From assembly GCA_017590115.1 (NCBI GenBank), contig JAGGNK010008670.1:2542001-2606000 (forward strand): a DNA stretch of 64,000 nucleotides, read 5' to 3'. The notes under the pieces were generated by a model. The model saw only the letters and a program-made list of their open reading frames with translations, had not been told where the DNA came from and ran no database searches. Shown here one piece after another: positions 1 to 8,774 of this stretch; positions within the stretch are counted from its first letter, which is position 1; every line of letters begins with the position of its first letter. This stretch comes from Montifringilla adamsi (Eukaryota; Chordata; Aves; Passeriformes; Passeridae). The translations under genes were made by a program, and so were the position numbers.

Positions 1-3000
1 ATCTGAGCTGCCTCTGCTCAACACCCCACGGTTGTCTCTCCAGCCCGAATTAAATATAATCCTCATTATTCTGCCTCTCTGGTGCCTGAGAAACTTGGCA
101 ACCTCTCTGGGTGACTTGAGATGCAGCAATTCCTCCTGCCTTGCCTCTCCTAACCTATTCTAGGAGAGGCAATATGCTGCTAAGATTAAGTGTCCAAAAT
201 GCTAATATGTCTGAGAAGTGCCTCCACTGACCTACATCGGGAATGTAGGTCGGAAAGGAGCTATTTTTAACCAAAAGGCCCACATTTTAATTACAGTCCA
301 AAGCAAGCCACATTCCTAAATCTCCCAGAAGTTTGCAAAGATTGAATTTTACACTTCAATAGTGTAATTATAGGTACATACTTAGATTTACACACAGTAT
401 ATACAGCACATACTCAGCATTTCTGTGACACACGAGGCACTCACTCCTGCTTGGAGCTGACAGCGACTAATTTTAGGAACATCTCCTCCTTCTCCCTGAT
501 GCGTACCTGTTAGAGATCCTTCTTATCAGGGCTTTGTGCTCTGAAGGCTTGGACAGACTCTGGTTGGCTCTGGTTGGCAAAGGCCTGTGACACCACCACG
601 GCCAACCTGGCGAGGCTGCCAGCAAGCTGAGGGCACTCCAGGCGGGGCAGAGGGAAGTCTCGAGGTGCAATACACCACTCTACAGAAAAACCCAACAGAG
701 AGAACTGTGTTTTCAGTTGGTCTCCACTCCAGGCACGAACAGAGGGGTCAGGGTGTGTCCTCAGCCCAAGGAGAATCTGTGCATGCAGACAGGTAAAAGC
801 AATTCTGGGAATGCCAGCGACCTGCAGGCTGGTGAGAGCTTGGGCTAAAGGCAGGAAAAATAGGGGCTGGGAGCTATTTGTTACCTGCTCTAAAACAAGG
901 GTTTGCAACAAGAATTTCATGTAGTTATTGTCTGTCTCGAAGCCAGTGAGAGGCACTTGACTTTCAGGTGCCATTCTCACTGTCAGCCTTGGCAAAATTC
1001 CCACTTGTCACAGCTTAACCATTGCCTTTCCTTCCATCAGCCTCCCTGGCTGCAGTGTCACAGCCCCCCACTGCTAACAGGAGGAATATATATATATATT
1101 TATCTACATCAATTAGATACATCCACAATTCTTCATTGGTTTAAAACTGAAGGGGATAATTAAGCATGGACTGAACAATTACTCTCTGCCTTAATCAGTG
1201 CCTTGACTCCTCTCAGGATCCCTCAGGGCTGTGACTTGCTCTTTTTTTGAAGAAAACTCTGACATCAACTGGATCTAAAAAAGACTTTTTACTTGCCATA
1301 TTTCTTTGCTTGCCAATACTATCCACTTTCCAAAGCAGCCAGGTTTTTGGGTCACTGCAAGAAAACATAACAGAAGTGATGCCACAGGAAATGTCTCTCT
1401 GATTAAGAAGAATGCATTTAGCTACAGATTTATTCCAGCAGTGCTTTGGGGACAACTGATCAGTCCTGCCCTTGCATGGCAATTTAACAGCACCAGAGAA
1501 ACCTGGATGTGTTCCCTAAAAAAAGACAGACAAACTTAACTGATCAGCATCCATTACCTAATTTTTGTAAAGCTCATTTTTCCCCTACAACAACATGAAT
1601 TTTCTCAGTGCTCCCAGTGCACATGGGGCCAGTGGCTCCAGCAGTGCAGGACCCCAAGGACAGGATTTCTCAGGTGGAGCAGCTTGGCTGGTCCCATCCA
1701 ACCCTGAAACCTCACTAATGGGGATTTCTAGCATCTCCCTTTGAGTCAGACTGTGCTGGGCACTCTCGGGACACAGCAGAGTGAAGACATTTCAGCTCTG
1801 AGTGGCAATTCCTGCGCTCTTTGGAGCAGATCTCCTTCACTCTCCAAAGAAAAGAAGCACAAGAATGAAAGTCCTATTATAAGAATTTTCATACTGCAAT
1901 GTTTCCCTCTCTCTGGTCATACCAGTGATAAAAACAAACTGAACAATCACAGAACAAAAAAAACCACACAAACCCAAACCATTAATAAACTTTGATCTGC
2001 AAAGCCTCCAAAGTTCAAAGATGGACTTTTGTTCAAGGGTTATTCAGATAATGGACATTTTATATATATATATTTAAACATATAAAATAATTTAGAGACC
2101 AAGTACAAAACCAAAGGTTTATGTATCTTTCTATAAAACTCAGTTTAGGACAGTTACCGTTGGGACTGACTTAGTTTTAAACAAGTACAGCCTGAAAAAA
2201 TGATTAACAAATACATTCCTATAATTCTTTAAGATGTAATCCACCTACTGTCTCTCGAAAAGCAAAGGAAAGCAAGAAAAAAATGCATAAAAGCCCCATA
2301 CGTAGTATATTAATGCCACTGTAACATTTGGGGAATGTCATTGACTTCAGATAAGGTCCCTGCAGGACAAAAAGTCACAAACATTTCTTCAGCTTTTTTC
2401 TGGTTGTTTGGTTGGTTTTTAGAGTTACTGTCACAAGAGTCCCTCCTCAGGAATGGTGCCAACAGCCACCACCAATGGCAGGGATGGTAGTGCCACCAGA
2501 AGCAGCAGCACAAATGAAGTCTTTCCCATTCCAAAAGTGGTTTATCACAATTCAGGAATTCCTGCTTGGAATCATTCAAGCCCTACTGCAAAATCCAATC
2601 ACTGCAGAGAACCTCCCTCCCTGGCACCGTGCTCCAAGGACAAGCCAAATTGCTGTGCCACATGCCACGGGCAGCATATTCTTCCACAGGCAGTGGCATT
2701 TGTTGGAATTCCCAAGTACAGAGAGAGTCACTCCTTGGCTAACCTGAAATATCTCTTCGGGATTCATAGAACATATAGGATATTCTTGAGAGATTTAGAA
2801 AATTCTAGTGGAAAAAGTAAAGTAAATGGACATTAAAGATTCAGGACATCGGACTTGGTTGTGAATATTTTATATTTGCTCTGCCCTCTGTTCATATCTC
2901 TTCTTTTTAAGGCACCCAGCAGCTGAGTCTTGCATGTCTACACCTCCAAATAATGCTTAAAAACCCTACACTCCAGATCAACACCTTAACATTCAAAAAT

Positions 3001-3416
3001 ATCAGGATTGATGCAGCACCCACCCTACAGAGACCACCCAACATGAATGTGGGCATTCCTACAGCTCTGCTCTTTGAGCCCTTTCCTCTCGTTTTCCCAC
3101 AAAAATTATCCATCTGACACCATCCTGAAAAACACAATACTGAACAATTTAGCAGAGAAAATGCCACCACAGGGAAGTGTTTCCAAATGCTTCCACAGGG
3201 ATCAAAAGTAACCTACAAGTGTCACCCCAGCAGCCTCCTGGGGAACTCTGTGCTTTGCTCTCTGAGCAAAGTCAATGGTTTCATAGAAATCTGCCAAACT
3301 GCCCCAACAACCTGAATAAAAATGTGATAAGGACAGAATTTTACAACTGGGAAACTGCAAGGATCAAGGAAAAGGCATTTTAAAGAAGTTGTAGGAAACA
3401 CAGTTGTCAGAGCCTG
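1..3416. other. Intergenic sequence downstream of SLITRK3, no gene seen
   Basis: No exon-like or conserved coding segment was recognised. Open frames here are short and read like chance translations; the longest is 164 codons on the minus strand, 510-1004. Short TA runs occur at about 1087-1100 and 2062-2073. The segment is moderately AT-rich, and no transposon family was identified. Confidence 0.6.
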
Positions 3417-3417
3417 T

Positions 3418-3477
3418 CAATCACAGAAGCACAGATGCCCTGGGTTGGAAGGGACCTCCATATTCTTGTCCTCAAAG
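3418..3477 (-). mobile_element. CR1 LINE 3'-end fragment (about 60 bp)
   Basis: The segment contains the phrase ctgggttggaagggacctcc preceded by an aatcacagaa-type run. This is the reverse complement of the conserved 3' end of avian CR1 retrotransposons. Only about 60 bp is recognisable, consistent with the usual 5' truncation of CR1 or later decay. It has no coding capacity. Confidence 0.65.
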
Positions 3478-6369
3478 AGAAAAAATAATACTAATAAAGT
3501 ATTTCCAAATAATTTGCAATTGTTACATTAGTAATCTTCTTGGCTAGTTGGTCACCAATGACATTAGAGCTAAACAAATTTGTCTTTAAAATCAAAAGTC
3601 TTAGAGATTGTTCAGTTAATTTGTGAGTGAGGTCAGTCAAAGAATCACTGAATTGATGGCAAACCCATTTTCTCTGTACCATTACTCATTTTATTCTGAA
3701 ACAGTCCCATGGAGTACTTGTCTCAAAATACTTGAATCCACTTAATAGATGCTGTAATTTTCTGAGATCAGATTTTGCTCTTCATTCAAGTCTGTTGACT
3801 AAAACTGAGCATAATGTGGTGTCTCAACATTGGCTTCCAAGGGAGCAGAATTGAGCCTCCGCTCCATTCCCACTCAAGGGTTTGTTCCAAGCACATTCCA
3901 ATTCCTTCTACTGCCCAATCAAACCCGAAATAGTTCAAGAACTGGGAAAAAAAAGTGTATTTCCACTCACACCAGAATTAAAAAATAGGATTTTTTTTGT
4001 ACAAAGAGCTGTTGTGAGCTACATCCTGGGTCAATGTGCATTTCCCCCATGGAGAAAAACCGTGTTGTACTGTGTACAACACAAATACATAATTGTGTAC
4101 ACACAAATACATACATACATAAATTCACTGAGGACCTCAGCTACAGATTGAAAACCAAGCCTTGGAAAAACTCAGAAAATAGGAATATGCAGCACAGAGC
4201 AGCCTGATTTCCCAGTGTCCATAAATCCACGTTGTAAAAGCGAGTGCCTTTGGAAGAAGGGCAATCCTGGAACAAGTTCACCCCGGGGTGGCTGGAGCGC
4301 TGCCCAGAGTCGCACCCGTGGTAAAGCAATGTCCTGAGCAACGAACTCCCACACTTAGGGCCAAATTCTACATGCTGCTCTTCACGTGAACATTTCTGTT
4401 AAACCTCAACCCGAACCATCACATCTTCTTCGTGTGAAGTGGACACTTGAAGCAAGTGGAAGCAGCACAGAGATCATCAAGTGCTGCTGGCACACCCGAG
4501 TGCTTCAGGAGAACAGCCTCACATTTTGGAGAGACCTTTCCCTCCTTTCAAAGTTCTCAGAGAACAAGTTGGACAAACCCACACATTTCTAGCTTAAAAC
4601 CAAATCAGCTGTGCTGCCACATTCAAAGGTGGTTTTGTCTGGAAAGGTCTCTGGCAAAATCTGGAGCTGCCACAGCTTAACTCATGTTCACTGAAGCTCC
4701 TAAGAAATGAGATTCTCACTCTTCAATAACACTCTAACCAGAGCAGTAGGCAACAGACTTTCCAAAATTCACATTATTACTCATACCGTAACATTTGACA
4801 CCTTTCTATTGCTGTTGATACACTCAAGAGATCCATGAAGCCATTTCCAAACAAATTTTTTAACCTAGGGTACAATGTGATGGTGACATCAATGACAACA
4901 TCCAGAAAATACAAAAAGCACCAATAATTGAGCACCAGGATCATCCTTTCCATTTCCCTGTGTGCAGCTGTTGGCTGGGACTGGGGCTTACCTGGCCTTG
5001 CTGTTCTTTTCCACCTGTAGGAAGAATTTCAATGGTCAGTGAGGGAATAAACCAAACACTTGCTGAAGGTTTTACTACCACAGGCTGAGCTGCTCAGGCT
5101 GACACCAGGTGAAATCAGCTAAACCATGAAATCAGCTAAAAAAATATTTATTTCACATAGCATCCCATCAAGCAGCTCCAATGCAACTGCAGATCATTTG
5201 ACTTTATTTGATTCCTTCCCAGTAGCATTAATGCTACCAATGCTACTGCTGATAAAGACAGAATTATCATTAATGCTCCCTATTCATTAGGAGGAACCTG
5301 GGTTGGAGCATGCAAAGTGTCACCCACTGCAGGTCAGAGATGATGGATCCACTTTTTTTTTTCCTGCAGTGAGAAAGGAATGCTGCTACCCACTCAGCCT
5401 CAGCTCAACACAATGAAAAAGCAAAATAAAAGTCATCAAAACACCCTTTAGACATCACATTTAGACATTGTCAACACTTCCAGAGCAAATCATTCCCAAA
5501 TCATCTCAGTACGCAACAGAAAGGAAGTTTCCTACGCAAGGAAAGAAAAATAACTCAACGTAAGCCAAAAATTATCTCTTTTAATACAAAATTCCATTCT
5601 CATAGAACAAATTTATTTCCACTGAATAAATAGATCTGCTCACCATCCACAGGTGAGATTACTGCCTGTAGTAAGGATGAAATTCTCTTGCCTTTCTGCA
5701 GTTTAATTAAAATATAAACATTATTTGCAACCGGCTTTACTCTATTTGGATACAAGTATGAACACTTGGGGCTTTGAGGACATTGCCAAATGTATACAGC
5801 ACCACTCTCACTGGGGGTTGTACTTTAACCTGATTTATACAGCTCCACGCATCACTTGCATGTAGGCTTATCAATGTAATTATTACAATTATGATAAGAA
5901 GGATCTGGCCTTTGCACTTGCATGTTTAATACTCTTAGCACGTGCATGCTCTTCCACTATCTATTAAAAACTCAGCAAAACAAACAAATGAGCAAACCCC
6001 AACGGGTCAGAGCTGAAGGCAACAGTGAGGAAACACAATCTCAACTCAACAGAGAAAATTGCAATGTGTAATATTTTTACTGATAGCATGGAGGGTGATG
6101 CCAGATTTACAGAGGTTCGGAGCTGTCCCTCCATCTCCAGACACACACAGCTGCTACCAAGGCTGGGGAAACGACTCTCCAAGAGAAAAAGCTCACCATG
6201 AGCATCCTGCCCGGAGCTGTAAATAAGCGACATTGTGGGGAGAACAAGTATTTATGGGTTTATCTCTGTTAAAACACATTGTGCGGGGTGAAACCGAGCT
6301 GATCCCCAAGGAAGAGCAGGTGGTGGGGAGGGTGACCTTGGCAATGTGACCCTTTGCCAGGAGGTGACA
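3478..6369. other. Unique intergenic sequence, no gene seen
   Basis: No gene, tRNA or recognisable transposon was found. There is a small acatac-type microsatellite at about 4100-4125 and a T-run at 5353-5361. The part at 5690-5960 is AT-rich, free of repeats and carries several TAAT cores; it is described separately as a candidate regulatory block. Confidence 0.5.
5690..5960. promoter_or_regulatory. Candidate conserved non-coding element
   Basis: This is AT-rich, repeat-free sequence with dense motif-like words: ttgcatg appears twice (about 5858 and 5919) and taattattacaattat lies near 5876. Such composition is common in vertebrate developmental enhancers. No alignment was available, so the call rests only on texture and on position about 1.5 kb beyond the SLITRK3 3' end. 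Confidence 0.25.
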
Positions 6370-6654
6370 GACCCCGGTCCCCTCAGGACAGCGGCAGGAG
6401 CGCTCCCAGCAGCAGCCTTGGGGGAATAACCTCGATTCACCCGGATAAACCATCCTGACCGCCGTTCAGACAAATGGTGCTGATGGACACATTGGGGATT
6501 TCTGGACTGACCCCACTCTCTGAAGGCCCTCAGGGCAGCGCCCGGCTGTGGGGGCTGCCCTTGGCGGCCTCGCCCGTTCCTGGCTAAGGCGCCCGCGGGT
6601 TCATTCGGCAGGGCGGACGGAGACGGGGAGCGGCGTCGGGAACGGCTCCAGGCC

Positions 6655-6731
6655 GGGATGGAATCCAGGATCGAGTCCAGGACCGGGTCCGGGATCAACC
6701 CCGGGATCAATCCCGGGATCGAGCCCGGGCG
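6655..6731. repeat. GC-rich minisatellite, about 12 bp unit
   Basis: Units of the form ccgggatcaacc repeat with small changes (ccgggatcaatc, ccgggatcgagc), preceded by diverged units such as ccaggatcgagt. About six units can be seen. The repeat explains the PGSxPG-type low-complexity open frames crossing it. Confidence 0.75.
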
Positions 6732-6766
6732 CTCCGGCCCCGCCGCCGCCCCTCAGCGCTGGGGCT

Positions 6767-6784
6767 GGGGCGCCACCTGGCGGC
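6767..6784. promoter_or_regulatory. CTCF-like motif
   Basis: The word gcgccacctggcggc closely resembles the vertebrate CTCF core as read on its reverse strand (GCGCCCCCTGGTGGC). It differs at two positions and sits in a CpG-rich island. This is a motif match by eye only; occupancy is not shown. Confidence 0.4.
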
Positions 6785-6825
6785 CGCGAGGGGCCGCGCT
6801 CGGCGCCCGGCCCGGGACCCGCGGG

Positions 6826-6900
6826 GACACAACAGCGGGGACAGCGCCGGGACAGAGGGACAGCGGGACAGAGGGACACCGCCAGGGACAAGACACCAAC
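6826..6900. repeat. Degenerate gggacag-type tandem repeat
   Basis: Short units of the type gggacagcg, gggacagag and gggacaccg recur about eight times. It lies inside the GC-rich island and accounts for the Arg/Asp/Gly-rich frames in this stretch. Confidence 0.6.
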
Positions 6901-7417
6901 GTGGACAAGATACCAACCGGGACCCGCCCGGGCAGGGAAATCCCATGGTCTTTGGTCTCCCTCCGGTTGCCGCGGGAGCGGGAGAAGGGGCGGCGCGGCC
7001 GCTGGGATGCTTTGCTTTCTCAGACCGCATCCCCCCATTCCAAACTGGAAATGCGGTTTAATCCGGAGGGGTGGGAGCTCTTTGAGTGCTCACCCCGCTG
7101 CCAGCACCGGCAACATCCCTGCGGTGCCTCCCGGTGCCTCCAGCAGGCCGGGAAGCAGCGCTCCGGCGGGATGCGCTCCCAGTTTTCCCGATATTTTTAA
7201 CTGTCAGGACAGTGCGGCAGGGATACAGATCGCAAATCGGATTTGTGACAGTCTCGGGTGGTATCTTGGCAAGAGACGCTGTACAGGGTTTTTTTTCTTT
7301 TTCTATGTTAACATCACAGTGCACCGAACTGTTATTAATAAAATAGCGTTCAAGGTTATGGGGGGAAGGAAATCTCTGTGAAGGAAGCTGAAATTTCAGG
7401 TTCAAGCTTTGTATTCC

Positions 7418-7460
7418 TATATATATATATATATTTGGGGGTGTATATATATATATATAT
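7418..7460. repeat. (TA)n microsatellite in two blocks
   Basis: Two TA runs (7418-7434 and 7443-7460) are separated by ttgggggtg. They lie at or just past the predicted SLITRK3 cleavage site. Confidence 0.9.
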
Positions 7461-7481
7461 CTGCATTTTTTTTCAAAACGT

Positions 7482-7487
7482 TTTATT
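7482..7487 (-). other. SLITRK3: Distal poly(A) signal AATAAA for SLITRK3
   Basis: On the minus strand this reads cctaataaaacgttttg, followed by a T/GT-rich stretch of the kind expected downstream of a cleavage site. It is the last convincing signal before the GC-rich island at 6370-7180. Confidence 0.55.
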
Positions 7488-7592
7488 AGGAAAGCTATAC
7501 CAGACGCATCACTGTACAATGATTTAACATTACCTTTACAATTTATATTCACTTGAAATTACAGAATAAATATATGCACATTGTTGTACCTT

Positions 7593-7622
7593 TGTGTGTG
7601 TGTGCGTGTGTGCGTGTATGGG
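7593..7622. repeat. (TG)n microsatellite
   Basis: A short alternating TG run with a few C and A substitutions, inside the predicted SLITRK3 3' UTR. Confidence 0.85.
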
Positions 7623-7689
7623 TGCATGAGAGAAAACATTAAAAGTGCTTCCTACAAAGCTGTTAGTGAGAGGTGCCCATTAGCTTTTG

Positions 7690-7697
7690 TTTTTTTT

Positions 7698-7739
<42 letters not shown>

Positions 7740-7752
7740 TTTTTTTTTTTTT
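7690..7752. repeat. Poly-T tract (poly-A in the SLITRK3 transcript)
   Basis: Some 60 bases are almost all T on the plus strand. In the SLITRK3 transcript this would be an internal A tract. Its length is likely to be imprecise in an assembly. Confidence 0.9.
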
Positions 7753-7839
7753 AATAATGACCACAAAAATTATTTCTTTTTCTATATCACTGTAGAGAGA
7801 AAACTTGCTTCATATCCAACCCGGCCCAAAAAAAATTTT

Positions 7840-7847
7840 GTTTTTTT

Positions 7848-7877
<30 letters not shown>
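7840..7877. repeat. Second poly-T tract
   Basis: About 38 bases of T, interrupted once by C. It lies just downstream, in transcript sense, of the proximal poly(A) signal at 7900-7905. Confidence 0.9.
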
Positions 7878-7878
<1 letters not shown>

Positions 7879-7899
7879 TCTGTATATTTGCATGTCGCT

Positions 7900-7905
7900 T
7901 TTATT
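7900..7905 (-). other. SLITRK3: Proximal poly(A) signal AATAAA for SLITRK3
   Basis: On the minus strand this reads cctaataaaagcgac. The 14-base context ttttattaggaaag on the plus strand is identical to that at the distal signal. Use of this site would give a 3' UTR of about 0.9 kb instead of about 1.3 kb. The A tract immediately after it could be genomic. Confidence 0.4.
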
Positions 7906-8531
7906 AGGAAAGTGCGGATGTCCTCCAAAAAAAACCATGGCGTCATGATGAAGTGTCACTGAGCATCCCCTAGGTGTGTGCGCCACGTGGTGACATCCTT
8001 TGGGCTGCTCGGCTCCGGGTGGCTTCCCCCAGCCCCCGGGACTGCCCCCGGGATTCCCCCCGCGGCCCCCGAGCCCCCTGGAGGGGCTGGGCTGGCGGGG
8101 GTGCGCGGAGGGTGAGGGTGAGGAGTGTGCGTGCGAGGGAGGGAGAGAGACAAGAGTGAGACATTCGAGCAAGACCCTCCCCTCCCTTCCCTCTTGCAGT
8201 TTCCAGGCATGCAGCAAACTGCGCTCGTTTGCTTCTTTGCATTATTTTTTTTTCCTCTTTTAAATAAATGTACAGAATCTGTGCCATGATGGGCAAGAAG
8301 AAAGCAGGCCAGAAAATGCCATCTTCCCTCCCCCTCCCCTCCAAGGGAAAATATCAAGGAAGTTTACTGCCAACGGAAAAAGAAAAAAAAATAAAAAAGG
8401 AAAAAAAAAAAAAAGAGCCAACGAACAAAACAAACAACAAGAATAAAGAAAACAAAAGAAAAGGGAAAAGAAAAAAGAGAGAAAGAGACACACATAGAAT
8501 TTACTTGATCAGGATCAATACAAAGATCCCC

Positions 8532-8564
8532 GATAATAATAATAATAATAATAATATAATAATA
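8532..8564. repeat. (ATA)n microsatellite
   Basis: About ten trinucleotide units with one interruption, within the predicted SLITRK3 3' UTR. Confidence 0.9.
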
Positions 8565-8774
8565 TACCTTTAGACATGGCACAGTCAAAGTCTCAGTTTC
8601 AGTATAAAAAATAATGATTGATTAACATCTGCTGGCAAAAGTCTGCGAAGGCACTTCGTCGATTACTGATCTGAGAAGGGCCCTGCCCCGCAGCGCGCAC
8701 ATCTGGCGGGGCAGAGCGCACAGCTGTATCCTCTGCTCGCGGGCGGCGGGGCCGGGCGGGCGGCGGGGCGGCGG

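Larger units (their letters stand above)
6370..7180. promoter_or_regulatory. GC-rich, CpG-rich island just beyond the SLITRK3 3' end
   Basis: This roughly 800 bp segment is far richer in G, C and CpG than its surroundings. It includes two minisatellite-like stretches (6655-6731 and 6826-6900) and a CTCF-like word at 6767-6784. Several long open frames cross it on both strands, but their translations are low-complexity Gly, Pro, Ser and Arg strings produced by the base composition, so I do not call a protein. It could be an orphan CpG island, a promoter of an unannotated RNA, or simply a GC-rich minisatellite cluster. Confidence 0.45.
7470..8774 (-). other. SLITRK3: SLITRK3 3' untranslated region (predicted)
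   Basis: This is the sequence between the stop codon at 8775-8777 and the most distal good poly(A) signal (AATAAA on the minus strand, 7482-7487). It contains two long transcript-sense A tracts (7690-7752 and 7840-7877), an ATA microsatellite at 8532-8564 and an A/T-rich stretch at 8380-8480. A second AATAAA at 7900-7905 could give a shorter form. The end point is inferred from the signal, not from transcripts. Confidence 0.6.

Noticed and set aside
510..1004. 164-codon minus-strand open frame
   Set aside because: No domain, no family resemblance, no splice context; consistent with chance.
6405..6450. tRNA-like B-box word near cctcgattcacccgg
   Set aside because: No matching A box or cloverleaf stems could be drawn around it.
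6836..6850. RE1/REST-like half-site ggacagcgcc
   Set aside because: Only the right half matches and it is part of a gggacag tandem repeat; the left half is absent at the proper spacing.
6548..7381. 277-codon plus-strand frame and overlapping frames in the GC-rich island
   Set aside because: Low-complexity Gly/Pro/Ser/Arg translation produced by minisatellites, open on both strands.
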